Source: an uncultured Bacteroidales bacterium (GTDB lineage: Bacteria > Bacteroidota > Bacteroidia > Bacteroidales > UBA932). From it: a DNA stretch of 64,000 bases. The first letter of the stretch is position 1. Each line of letters starts with the position of its first letter. Where the stretch lies: positions 1 to 64,000 of the forward strand of contig CAMKAJ010000002.1 in NCBI GenBank assembly GCA_946410455.1. Direction: 5' to 3'. Below, piece after piece: positions 17,701-25,447 of this stretch. Position numbers and translations under genes: made by a program. The notes under the pieces are model-generated. The model had not been told where the DNA came from. It saw only the letters and a program-made list of their open reading frames with translations, and ran no database searches.

Positions 17701-18663
17701 TTATTTGAAATTAGGGGCAATGTAGGCCTTGGGGTCGAAGGGCAAGAAACAGGCACGGCTTATATCCTTGCAGTTCTGGTCCATACGAATCCCGTAGGCA
17801 ATCCTTAAGTAGTTGGCTACTGCATCGAAAACCTCCTGATGGGTGTGGCCGTCGTACTGGACGGGAATGGTCCATTTGAGGCCGTCGCCACTGGGGCTTC
17901 TGAACAGGAGCACTGTTGAGAAGTAACGGTCCTTGAGCAAGGCCTGGAAGGTTCCCTCAACATCGTCAAGGTGGTCCAGGTCAACGCAGAGCAGGTTGGA
18001 AAGCTGGATGAGCTTGGAGTCATCGCGATAGCTGAACTGGCCGGAGAATGTCACGTAGTCAAAGTTGTTCGCCTTGAATGCGCGGGCCTCCTTACGGTCT
18101 GTGAGCGAGCGCAGGTGCTCGGTCTGCTCTTTGGCATAAGGGCCGGTGAGGTAGTTGTAAACATCTATCGGCGTGACTGCCTTCAAAGGATGGCAGTTGC
18201 GGATAGGCTTGCGAAAGAAGGAGAAGATAGGCTGCGAGGGTTTCGCTTCGGGAGCATCCGTGTCTCCTTCCGGTGAGGGTACGTCCGGTTTCTCGGGTTT
18301 GGCGTACTGGCTGAACTCTTCACCAATGTGGAGGTAGAGTTCTTTGTTGAGGAATTCGAGAAGCTCCTGCCCGTGAAGGTCATAGTAGCGTTCTGCGAAT
18401 TCGAAGCAGTCGCCGTCCGGGATGGTACCGGAGAGGTCGTGGTGACGGGCAATCTCGTCGGAGAGTTTCTCCTCCGGGTGGAGTCTCTCACGCCACACGT
18501 GCAGCGTGTTGTTGCCGTCATCGTAGGGGTTGCGGCAGTTGCCACCATCGCGGCCTACGATCTTCATTACTACTTCATCCTGGGGATAGCTCTCCCGGAG
18601 GATGTGCGAATAGATCCCCATTCCGTAGAGGGTCTTCCGCAGGATGGCATTACGCGTCAGCAT
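17701..18663 (-). CDS. BT4734/BF3469-like primase-associated protein (VirE N-terminal type)
   Basis: 320 residues. The C-terminal two thirds contain the BT4734-like domain: RAFKANNFDYVTFSGQFSYR, LLCVDLDHLDD and LFRSPSGDGLKWTIPV, a palm-like fold with acidic residues of the archaeo-eukaryotic primase kind. It ends RACFLPFDPKAY. The N-terminal 140 residues are variable. Overlaps the DUF3853 gene by 14 bases and precedes the PriCT-2/DUF3987 gene. These pairs occur on Bacteroidales integrative elements and are taken as their replication machinery; direct biochemical proof is lacking as far as I know. Confidence 0.82.
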   Translation of the reverse strand: MLTRNAILRKTLYGMGIYSHILRESYPQDEVVMKIVGRDGGNCRNPYDDGNNTLHVWRERLHPEEKLSDEIARHHDLSGTIPDGDCFEFAERYYDLHGQELLEFLNKELYLHIGEEFSQYAKPEKPDVPSPEGDTDAPEAKPSQPIFSFFRKPIRNCHPLKAVTPIDVYNYLTGPYAKEQTEHLRSLTDRKEARAFKANNFDYVTFSGQFSYRDDSKLIQLSNLLCVDLDHLDDVEGTFQALLKDRYFSTVLLFRSPSGDGLKWTIPVQYDGHTHQEVFDAVANYLRIAYGIRMDQNCKDISRACFLPFDPKAYIAPNFK

Positions 18664-18964
18664 GGCTTTCCTTGCTTTCGTTGAACAACTGCAGCGCGTA
18701 GTCGGCGTCGGTGACGATCTTGCGGCCGTTCTGACGGACTGCGGGCTTCAGGATGCCATCCTTGTACTTCTGCGCGGTCCGGTGCGAGACTCCGAAGAAC
18801 TTCTCGATTCCGGATATGCCGTACAAAAGGTGTTTGGGCTGCCCGTCCTGGGCGGCGCCCATGGTGCCGCGTTTTGCGGCGGTTCCGAAGTGCTTCTCCA
18901 GCAGTTCGAAGAATTCGCCAACGGTGAGGTCGGCGAGGTTGCGAGTGCAATCAAAATCTTTCAT
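18650..18964 (-). CDS. DUF3853 helix-turn-helix protein
   Basis: 104 residues. LTVGEFFELLEKHF starts the domain, and LLYGISGIEKFFGVSHRTAQKYKDG is a MerR/excisionase-like helix-turn-helix; VRQNGRKIVTDADYALQLF follows. DUF3853 proteins are small DNA-binding proteins at the head of primase operons in Bacteroides elements. It is the first gene of this leftward block and is 160-260 bases from the GGTTACC cluster, which makes that cluster its most obvious binding site. Overlaps the next gene by 14 bases. Confidence 0.82.
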   Translation of the reverse strand: MKDFDCTRNLADLTVGEFFELLEKHFGTAAKRGTMGAAQDGQPKHLLYGISGIEKFFGVSHRTAQKYKDGILKPAVRQNGRKIVTDADYALQLFNESKESHADA

Positions 18965-19121
18965 TGGTATATATGGATTTTGATTTACGCGCTCCTGAAC
19001 AGGTAGTGATCAATCCATCGGCGCGTTTCGCTATACTATTTGGTTCGGCACTACTCCTCCCCAATATTCGCACTGCAAATTTCTACAATAATTGCAGCAA
19101 AGACCAGCGTAAATGGCTCAG

Positions 19122-19223
19122 GGTTACCCGGTTACCCGGATAACCCCGTACGTTTGCGCAAGTTATGGAAGAATAAATTTGAGAAAGGTAACCTCTCAAA
19201 AAAGGTTACCCGAAAAGGTTACC
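19122..19223. repeat. GGTTACC iteron-like cluster
   Basis: Heptamers GGTTACC at 19122, 19130, 19204 and 19217, the inverse GGTAACC at 19187, and a degenerate GGATAACC at 19138. The first copies are eight bases apart. Clusters of short direct and inverted repeats next to replication genes are typical of origin iterons or multi-site operators. The gap 18965-19235 has no other gene. Confidence 0.55.
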
Positions 19224-19235
19224 TGGCGATAGAGT

Positions 19236-20348
19236 TTACTTGAAAATGGCGTCGATTGCGTCGTTGATGACGGTGTATCCTTTGGGATACTGTTTGTCCT
19301 TCTTCATTCTGGAAGCCCTCTGTTTGAGATAGTTGCTATCTGAACCAACCAGAATGTACTGCTTGAAGGACTGCCAGGGAATGGTCTTGAATTCGCAACG
19401 TTCTGCAATGCGATAGCACATGTAGGCATAGAGAGCCGCGTCACCTGTGAAAGCCCAGGTATCCTTGTTCTTCTGCTTGATGTAGTCGGGCTTAAGACGG
19501 TGGCAGAGGGCGGTGAGGTTCTCGGGGAGGGTTGCCTGGCGCCTTCGAGCCCTCTCTTTGGCGTCCTCGGGTTTTTCCTCCTCGGGCTTGTAATCGGTGA
19601 TATGGGTGCGGTCCTGACCACCGATCATCTGACGGGCGAACTTGGTGGTCGTGCTGGTGAGGTTGCCAAGCCTCCAAGCGTAAAGGTCTTCACATAGGAT
19701 AACGCCGCATTCTTCCTGCAACTGGAAAAGCGATTTATCGGCACCGACTTCGAAGAGGATGCCTTGTATGATGTGGCCCATCGCGTTCATTGAGTCGATA
19801 AGCTGATACAGCAACGCGAGGTCATTATGGTTGTCTTGTATGAACTTAATTTCTTCTTCCGTGGCACTCTGTCTGGCGGCGGCGGAATCTGAAATCAGGC
19901 CTAAGTCGTTGAGGACGTGCAGCAGTCGATGCCGTCCTTCACTGGGGTGGAAAGCATATAGGTAGCCGCAGCCATACGCCAGGTATTTCAGAATCTCACC
20001 CGTATCACGGTCTGTGTCTGAACGCTCCTTGGTTGGATAGATAACGTAGGATGCCTGCTCGAAGATTCCGATGCAGCGCACAAGAAAGGAATACAGGGCG
20101 TTGGGAACCTCTTTCTTACTCCAGGCCGTCGCCAATAATTCGTCGTGGAGGTTATGCCAGCTATCGAAGGTAAACTTCTTGTTACTGACGGGGAAATCCT
20201 GAAGAAGCTCCTCTTCTGTAGTGTATTCCTTTGGGCCATAGACGCCTTGAACATGGCGACCCAACCGGACGGCAATCCGATTGGTCAAGCTAAGTTGGTC
20301 GAAGACATCAATGGTTTCTTCAAGTGTGTCAAGAGCGCTTTCTGCCAT
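19236..20348 (-). CDS. Unknown island protein with C-terminal RteC-like domain
   Basis: 370 residues, not recognised as a whole. The C-terminal part (WAFTGDAALYAYMCYRI, then YLKQRASRMKKDKQYPKG, then INDAIDAIF) matches in layout the end of the neighbouring 590-residue protein (WQLDTNDQLYAYIGVSL, DDAIDNL), so the two share a domain. The pattern of W, then a small acidic stretch, then a helical pair recalls the C-terminus of RteC-type regulators of Bacteroides conjugative transposons; this is weak. Start overlaps the upstream gene by 20 bases. Soluble and mostly helical. Confidence 0.7.
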   Translation of the reverse strand: MAESALDTLEETIDVFDQLSLTNRIAVRLGRHVQGVYGPKEYTTEEELLQDFPVSNKKFTFDSWHNLHDELLATAWSKKEVPNALYSFLVRCIGIFEQASYVIYPTKERSDTDRDTGEILKYLAYGCGYLYAFHPSEGRHRLLHVLNDLGLISDSAAARQSATEEEIKFIQDNHNDLALLYQLIDSMNAMGHIIQGILFEVGADKSLFQLQEECGVILCEDLYAWRLGNLTSTTTKFARQMIGGQDRTHITDYKPEEEKPEDAKERARRRQATLPENLTALCHRLKPDYIKQKNKDTWAFTGDAALYAYMCYRIAERCEFKTIPWQSFKQYILVGSDSNYLKQRASRMKKDKQYPKGYTVINDAIDAIFK

Positions 20349-22080
20349 TGTTTAGATTATCTATAGCATCATCTACGAGGTGGTGGGATGACGGGAAATC
20401 TTTTGCAATATCTCCCGCAAACATGTGGCGATAAAGAGTGCCGAGTTTACTTAAATATCTGACAGAGCCAGTCCGATGGATGACCTTTGACATCTTCTCC
20501 CAGGAAGTTGATTTACGCTTTAAATGTCTCTCCAGTGAGACACCGATGTAAGCATACAATTGGTCGTTGGTGTCCAATTGCCACTCATCTTTCCCGTTAA
20601 AGCGCTTTATCCCGGGGACAGAAGATGCTTCTAAGTGTTTGCATATTGAAATAAGCGCCTTTTTGTATACCTGTTCCGGGCTTTCTTCTGGTCGTGTCTT
20701 TTGCTCGAATATAGCACCATGAATCTTACACGCCGCACAGCGGTAAGGGCAATTCTCACGCGCACATTGTTCACAGGCTTGACTTGTGAAAAAGTCGTAT
20801 GAATTTTTAAGATGCTGACGAAGACCGTACTCTTCCCAAGACATTGAAGAGTCAATATCTTTGGTCATTTTTCGCACCTTACCTATCGTAGTATCGGGAA
20901 AACCGTCTTCAAGAAGGGACTCATAGTGCAAGTCCATGCACATTTTCTTTATACAGATAGGCTCAGGAGCACGGAGAAACGCAGATTCGAGATCGGAAAA
21001 AAAGAATATTGCGTAATCTGCGTAATCTATCAATCGCGGGGTCTCCTTGAATGTAGTATAACAGTGGCCTAACAGATGGACAAGATTGCGCAACCGGTGT
21101 TCTTTCTTGGCAACGGATTCACTTGTTTCGGTTATCTCCTTACACCGGCCTATGAATCTCTGATTGTTACGGAAAAAGTGGTACGTAGGATAGTCCGGAT
21201 AGTTTCTGAGGTCGGTTTGAAGTAGCAAAGAATCTAACTCGGGAATGCCGCTGAACGCGACGCCGTCGAATTCCGTCTGGTCGTAGACATATCCATACCC
21301 CGCCATTTCAGTGAATGAATCCAATTTGGAATATCCACGCATCATCTTGACGCAAATCTCTTTTGACCAGCCAAGGTTGGCCCAGAAATCATCTTGAAAC
21401 AACTCTGGGACAAGGAAGGTCTCATACTGCTTCTGATAATAGAAGAGGTCCCACTGACAATTATTCTTCAGTAATGCGGCTTCAATTATGGTAGCGAAAC
21501 GAGCGAACTGCCTTTTAAGATGGTAGCACTGTTTGTAAGAAGGGATTTCTTTGCATTTTTGAAGGCGGGCGAAGGTGTTATCGCAAAGTTCCTTTATCTT
21601 TTCATCGCGCTGTTCCGGGGCAAAATCCACATCGCCAGATTCAAGCCTCTCATCAATATAACGTTCATGGATGGCAGCTAAGTCTGAGGGGAGTTCCGGG
21701 AAATACGGATTGGCCACCAGGTGCTTGACGATACGCTGAAAGACATCATCCGGTGAATTGGGTCGAGAGGAGTAGAAATAGCTGACTGGTTCATTGATTG
21801 GAGAAAGAATACTCCACAAGTAGTGGCTGATGCTCGCTTCGTCATCTTTTAATGCCTGTACCCCCACAGATATTTCATCTTCAAGAGCAGCCCAATCCTT
21901 AAATAAATACTGGTCTGGAAGCCAAACATTCTGTTTGATGAAGGACTCTTGATCAATATCTTCCCCGCACATTCCCGGCGTAGTATCGTAATAATAGCCC
22001 AGCTCCATGCATAAAGAGTCCACTAAACCCTCGGTGCAGCAGAAGTTAATAAGCTTCTGAATTTTGCTGATATATTCCAT
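20329..22080 (-). CDS. Unknown island protein with Cys cluster
   Basis: About 583 residues from the ATG at 22080. An earlier start at 22101 is unlikely because AAGGAG, the best ribosome site, would then lie inside the gene; it is 9 bases ahead of 22080. Mostly helical. Near the middle is CEQCARENCPYRCAAC, six Cys that could hold zinc or an Fe-S cluster. The C-terminal domain is shared with the next gene. A perfect TAnnTTTG element lies upstream (22133-22140). No function proposed; the pair may be a regulator or a two-subunit factor of the mobile element. Confidence 0.7.
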   Translation of the reverse strand: MEYISKIQKLINFCCTEGLVDSLCMELGYYYDTTPGMCGEDIDQESFIKQNVWLPDQYLFKDWAALEDEISVGVQALKDDEASISHYLWSILSPINEPVSYFYSSRPNSPDDVFQRIVKHLVANPYFPELPSDLAAIHERYIDERLESGDVDFAPEQRDEKIKELCDNTFARLQKCKEIPSYKQCYHLKRQFARFATIIEAALLKNNCQWDLFYYQKQYETFLVPELFQDDFWANLGWSKEICVKMMRGYSKLDSFTEMAGYGYVYDQTEFDGVAFSGIPELDSLLLQTDLRNYPDYPTYHFFRNNQRFIGRCKEITETSESVAKKEHRLRNLVHLLGHCYTTFKETPRLIDYADYAIFFFSDLESAFLRAPEPICIKKMCMDLHYESLLEDGFPDTTIGKVRKMTKDIDSSMSWEEYGLRQHLKNSYDFFTSQACEQCARENCPYRCAACKIHGAIFEQKTRPEESPEQVYKKALISICKHLEASSVPGIKRFNGKDEWQLDTNDQLYAYIGVSLERHLKRKSTSWEKMSKVIHRTGSVRYLSKLGTLYRHMFAGDIAKDFPSSHHLVDDAIDNLNNGRKRS

Positions 22081-22132
22081 GTCTATATGTCTCCTTTTCA
22101 AGCGTTCAGTTTGAATATTGCATTATGGATAA

Positions 22133-22140
22133 CAAATTTA
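22133..22140 (-). promoter_or_regulatory. -7 element for the two unknown island genes
   Basis: CAAATTTA on the plus strand gives TAAATTTG leftward. Predicted start near 22128, about 48 bases before the ATG at 22080, leaving room for the AAGGAG ribosome site. Confidence 0.55.
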
Positions 22141-22274
22141 GCGTTTTATGCGCAGAAACTATACTGAAATTCCCCTTTTTGTAAACTCCAACATCTTGAG
22201 GAAGAGAAGAATCCGGCCTCTCAGTGCCTGGAAGCCGGATTTGAAGTGTCAGGGAGGCAAAGCCTTCTTGTATA

Positions 22275-22301
22275 GATTACGCAGATTCCGTAGATTCCGC
22301 A
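22275..22301 (-). repeat. Three 9-base tandem repeats, inverted copy of the 2428 set
   Basis: GATTACGCA, GATTCCGTA, GATTCCGCA in a row; on the minus strand the consensus is TACGGAATC, as at 2428-2453. The 22102-22319 gap also holds a hairpin with ATCCGGC/GCCGGAT arms and no gene. Confidence 0.5.
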
Positions 22302-22319
22302 GCGATGGAGATGTATAAT

Positions 22320-23207
22320 CTACACCTTCGCAATCAAATCGGCAGGCGCTATGTCATTCATCAAAGAGAACGCGAACCATTTCTTTCCGAGGTCTTTGAG
22401 CGATGCTCCGATGTGATAGACCTTGTCGTCGATGATAAGGAAGCGGTCGTGCGCCTTGTTGAAGGGCTTGATGTCTATCGGCGCATATTGGGCGTTGTGC
22501 CGGGTCAAGTCGAGCTGGAGCTGGGGAGAGAATTGCTTGGTGTAGATGGTCGCCTTCACTCCGGCAGAGCGCTTGTCCAGAAGGGTCAGGACGGTTTCGT
22601 CAACATAGTTGTCGAAAAGGATGACTTCCCGGGATGCTTGTTTGATCAGGTTGCAGACGAAGCTATAGGCGTCGAATATCTGCCCCTCGAAGAAGATGCC
22701 CTGCTTGGGTTCCAGTTTTCCTTCTTCCAGCTTCTCGTATATTTTTTCAACTTTCTGGTCTGTTGCGATTTGCCTGTATTCCAAGTTCTCCAGACGCTGG
22801 AACACCTGCGCGTTGGAGACCAGGAAGCGGCGCATGGCAGCAAAGGCACGCATGATTTGGACATTAGCCTGAATAGCGGTCTCGGAAGAAAGAACACTGC
22901 TAAGCATAGAAACACCGAGCTCCGTGAATGCATTGGGTAGCTTTCTACGTCCACCCCAACTTGATGTCGCATTTTGCGACTTCAAGATTTTGAACTCCTC
23001 CGATGTGAGCTGGAACATGAAATCTTCCGGAAAACGGCTGATATTGCGCTTGACCTGTTCGTTGAGTCGCCTGGTTTCCACACCATATAGTTTTGCAAGG
23101 TCCTGGTCAAGAATGACCTGAACTCCACGAATAGTGTATATCATTTTCTCAACAGGTTGGTCAATGAGGACCGCCCCAGGATTCATAACCTTCAATTCTT
23201 CGCTCAT
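22320..23207 (-). CDS. ORF6N-domain DNA-binding protein with PLD-like C-terminus
   Basis: About 295 residues from the ATG at 23207; the frame extends to 23261 but that part covers a palindromic operator candidate. The ORF6N domain starts IRGVQVILDQDLAKLYGVE, with RFPEDFMFQLT and the typical KSQNATSSWGGRRKLPNAFTE text. The C-terminal half (VILFDNYVDETVLTLL, then KAHDRFLIID) resembles a phospholipase-D-like half site, where the H-x-R/K motif is present once. ORF6N/KilA-N proteins are phage-type DNA-binding modules. A 27-base palindrome sits in its leader and recurs inside the gene, suggesting self-control. Lies between the unknown pair and the integrase. Confidence 0.85.
   Translation of the reverse strand: MSEELKVMNPGAVLIDQPVEKMIYTIRGVQVILDQDLAKLYGVETRRLNEQVKRNISRFPEDFMFQLTSEEFKILKSQNATSSWGGRRKLPNAFTELGVSMLSSVLSSETAIQANVQIMRAFAAMRRFLVSNAQVFQRLENLEYRQIATDQKVEKIYEKLEEGKLEPKQGIFFEGQIFDAYSFVCNLIKQASREVILFDNYVDETVLTLLDKRSAGVKATIYTKQFSPQLQLDLTRHNAQYAPIDIKPFNKAHDRFLIIDDKVYHIGASLKDLGKKWFAFSLMNDIAPADLIAKV
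22960..22986. promoter_or_regulatory. Intragenic copy of the 27-base palindrome
   Basis: Same length and 26 of 27 bases as the leader copy at 23236-23262; core GTCGCATTTTGCGAC. It lies inside the ORF6N gene where the protein reads LKSQNATS, so the conservation may be coding, regulatory, or both. Confidence 0.5.
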
Positions 23208-23235
23208 AATCAGTTCAATTGTTGGATCTTTCAAT

Positions 23236-23262
23236 CTTGATGTCGCAATTTGCGACTTCAAG
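23236..23262. promoter_or_regulatory. 27-base palindrome in the ORF6N leader (operator candidate)
   Basis: Arms CTTGA and GTCGCAA are mirrored as TTGCGAC and TCAAG, with 12 of 13 positions paired around a single central base. It begins a few bases past the predicted start point set by TATTTTTG at 23274-23281 (leftward), a usual place for a repressor site. Confidence 0.6.
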
Positions 23263-23273
23263 TTTCCGTTCTA

Positions 23274-23281
23274 CAAAAATA
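23274..23281 (-). promoter_or_regulatory. -7 element of the ORF6N gene
   Basis: CAAAAATA on the plus strand reads TATTTTTG leftward, matching TAnnTTTG. The predicted start near 23269 lies just before the palindrome. Confidence 0.45.
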
Positions 23282-23326
23282 CAAATAATCAGTGGGCATA
23301 CCAAGATAGTTTGCAGTTTTTCCCGA

Positions 23327-24640
23327 CTACCCCTTCAAACCCTTCTCGAAGATGGACATATTCTCGGAGCGGACTTTCTCGGCAATGTCGATGTAGGGGC
23401 GCATGGCCTTGTAGTCGGAGTGGCCGGTCCATTTCATGACGACCTGCGGCGGGATTCCGCTCGCGAGCGCGAAACATATGAAGGTGCGGCGACCGGCGTG
23501 GGTGCCGATAAGTTCGAACTTGGGACGCGTCTCTTCTTCTCGCTGGCCAGCACGGACCACGGAGCGAGAGATGGGCTCATTGATTTCGCAAAGCTCGCAG
23601 AGGTCCTTGAGGTATTCGTTCATGCGCTGGTTGGTGATGACGGGCAGAGCCAGGCCGCCGGGGAACCGCTCCTTTTTATATTTATCGAGTATGCCCTTCG
23701 AGAATTCGTTGAGGTCGATGGGGATGCGGTCGTTGGTCTTCTGGGTGGTGATGTAGATGCAGTCGCCGACAATGTCGGAGCGCTTGAGGGCGGCCATGTC
23801 GGAATAACGGAGGGACGTGAAGGCGCAGAAGCAGAAGAGGTCGCGGGTCTTTTCCAGGGCGGACTTGTCGTGGATTTCTTTCTCATATTCTTCGCCATCG
23901 TAGTTGTGTAGAGTAACTTTGGTGCCGTTGGTGGGAATTTCGTAGTTGTAGAGGGTCATCAGCTCGTCCTTGGTGAGAAAGATGACGGGCTTGTCGATGA
24001 TTTTGAACTTGGGCTGAACCTTGCCGATTTCAGACTCTTTTGCGTAGCCGTTGCGGACCGCCCAGCCGAGGAACCAGCGGAGGTTGAGGTAGTGTTTCTG
24101 GACAGTGTTTTCGCCCATCTTGCATGTGGTGCGCAGATAGCGGACGAATTTGTTGATGCCTTCGTTATTGAAGTGGTCGAACTGGATGCCCTTGCCCTGC
24201 GCTTCGAGGTGCTTGCGAAAGGCTTTCCATTGCTCCATTGTACCGACGGTCCACTGGCAGTCAATGCTCTCTTCTTTGATGAAGCGGTCGAAGTACGTGA
24301 GGACGTTCTTGGATTTCTTGACAGGGACCACGCCGTTGATGGCGTGCTCCAGTTCCTTTTTGATTTCTTCGCTCGTGGGCTTGTGGGTGAGGTCCTTCTC
24401 GTATTCCTCAAAGTGCTTGCGGATGGTGGAGAGGCGATCATTGATGGCAGAGCCTCTGATGCCTTTGCTATTTACAGCTTTGGCGACGGCACTCTGGGCT
24501 TCTTGGCTCCAGTCGTCCGGTTTGATGGACATGCCAACCGTGGAGATGTAGCGCGTCTTGTTGACGGTGATGGCTGCGCGGATGCGATGCTCGTGTGTCT
24601 TTTTGCTCTCGTCCGGAGCAAGGTAGTAAAATATATTCAT
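23327..24640 (-). CDS. Tyrosine recombinase (element integrase)
   Basis: 437 residues from the ATG at 24640, with AGGAC six bases ahead; the frame reaches 24691 but the first codons look non-coding. An Arm-type N-terminal domain (NIFYYLAPDESKKTHEHRI) is followed by a SAM-like core-binding domain and the catalytic domain: Arg in FTSLRYSDMAALKRS, His and Arg in GTHAGRRTFICFAL, His in KWTGHSDYKAM, and Tyr in RPYIDIAEKV. This is the Bacteroides conjugative-transposon/phage type. It lies about 140 bases from the tRNA-Ser-like att copy, the normal place for the enzyme that made it. Confidence 0.95.
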   Translation of the reverse strand: MNIFYYLAPDESKKTHEHRIRAAITVNKTRYISTVGMSIKPDDWSQEAQSAVAKAVNSKGIRGSAINDRLSTIRKHFEEYEKDLTHKPTSEEIKKELEHAINGVVPVKKSKNVLTYFDRFIKEESIDCQWTVGTMEQWKAFRKHLEAQGKGIQFDHFNNEGINKFVRYLRTTCKMGENTVQKHYLNLRWFLGWAVRNGYAKESEIGKVQPKFKIIDKPVIFLTKDELMTLYNYEIPTNGTKVTLHNYDGEEYEKEIHDKSALEKTRDLFCFCAFTSLRYSDMAALKRSDIVGDCIYITTQKTNDRIPIDLNEFSKGILDKYKKERFPGGLALPVITNQRMNEYLKDLCELCEINEPISRSVVRAGQREEETRPKFELIGTHAGRRTFICFALASGIPPQVVMKWTGHSDYKAMRPYIDIAEKVRSENMSIFEKGLKG

Positions 24641-24778
24641 AGTCCTTCCATTTTCAGACACAAATTTAGACACAAAATGCCATAAATCCAAATATATTTA
24701 AAAGAACTGTAATACACGTTATTTGGTTGTATTTCAATTGGTTTTGCGTTCTATTGCGCTTCGTTATACGTTCCGGTT

Positions 24779-24795
24779 AATCCCTCACTCACCGC
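24779..24795 (+). other. Right attachment site: displaced tRNA-Ser 3' end
   Basis: AATCCCTCACTCACCGC reads as the last part of a tRNA: end of the T-loop, T-stem CCCTC, acceptor strand ACTCACC, then the discriminator. Only this 3' piece is present; the bases before it do not form a T-stem. A terminator follows, as after a tRNA gene. This is what remains at one end when an element integrates into the 3' end of a tRNA gene. The intact tRNA should lie at the left end of the element, outside the window. I saw no second copy here. Confidence 0.7.
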
Positions 24796-24815
24796 GCTAT
24801 GCAATCAGAATCAGG

Positions 24816-24840
24816 CGCCGCACTGTCGTGCGGCGTTTTT
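24816..24840 (+). terminator. Strong rho-independent terminator (former tRNA terminator)
   Basis: CGCCGCAC and GTGCGGCG form a perfect 8-pair stem with loop TGTC, followed by five T. It probably terminated the tRNA-Ser transcript before integration. Confidence 0.85.
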
Positions 24841-24904
24841 GCTGCCACGAAATCAATGTGAGATAGTTCTGGTGTATCTCGTGGCTTAGGCACCTTGATG
24901 GTTA

Positions 24905-24938
24905 CTTTTGCCTGCACGCTTTTTCTTGCAGGCAAAAG
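24905..24938. repeat. 12-pair hairpin
   Basis: CTTTTGCCTGCA pairs perfectly with TGCAGGCAAAAG around a ten-base loop. It lies between the att site and the repeat arrays. The stretch 24841-25447 holds this hairpin and the two arrays and no gene that I can support. Confidence 0.6.
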
Positions 24939-24985
24939 CCATAACTGCATGATTGCCAGCGGTTTAGCCGCCAGCGGCACCCACA

Positions 24986-25193
24986 CCGTCCCATTCTGTT
25001 GCGGGGGTAGGAACGGAATCCGGCTTTTCTGCTCCCACCGTCCCATGTTGCTGCGGGGGCAGGAACGGAATCCGGCTTTTTTGCTCCCACCATCCCATTC
25101 TGCTGAGGGGGTAGGAACGGAATCCGGCTTTTCTGCTCCCACCGTCCCTTTCTGCTGAGGGGGCAGGAACGGAAACCGCCCCTTCGTTTCGCG
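24986..25193. repeat. Tandem array A: four units of 52 bases
   Basis: Units begin at 24986, 25038, 25090 and 25142 with CCGTCCCAT or a close variant. Each contains GGGGGTAGGAACGGAATCC and CGGCTTTTCTGCTCCCAC with few changes. 52 is not a multiple of three, so the repetitive open frames on both strands change phase and are unlikely to be coding. Confidence 0.85.
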
Positions 25194-25221
25194 GCGGCGA
25201 TGCCGCACTGGATTATCCTCC

Positions 25222-25384
25222 GGGATCACCAGACCCCTCCAGTGATCCCAAAACCTTCCGAAAACCATCAACCGGGATCACCGAGCCCCTCCAGTGATCC
25301 CCAAACGGCAAAAAACATGGCAAACGGGATCACCAGGACCCTCCAGTGATCCCAAATCCATCCCCAGTCCTTCCTCCGGGATCA
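25222..25384. repeat. Tandem array B: palindromic repeats spaced 51-52 bases
   Basis: GGGATCAC...GTGATCCC inverted repeats (28 bases each) at 25222, 25273 and 25325, with a fourth left half at 25377. Conserved inner text is CCCTCCA. The 23-25 bases between copies differ. The period equals that of array A. It resembles a REP-type element more than a CRISPR; no cas gene is near. Confidence 0.8.
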
Positions 25385-25447
25385 CCAGAGAGGTCTTTTA
25401 TTCCCAAAGCTACTCCATCCGCTTCTTCCGCTGACCCAGTAAAGAGC

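Noticed and set aside
24775..24795. A complete tRNA gene
   Set aside because: Only the T-stem 3' strand, acceptor strand and tail are present; the bases upstream do not fold into the rest of a tRNA.
24789..25271. Leftward 160-residue frame with repeated peptides
   Set aside because: It is the translation of a 52-base repeat, which shifts phase in every unit; no start signal and equally long frames on the other strand.
25222..25384. CRISPR-like array (28-base repeats, 23-25-base variable gaps)
   Set aside because: Only three full copies, strongly palindromic over the whole unit, gaps of similar low-complexity text, no cas gene, and a neighbouring array with the same period but no spacers.
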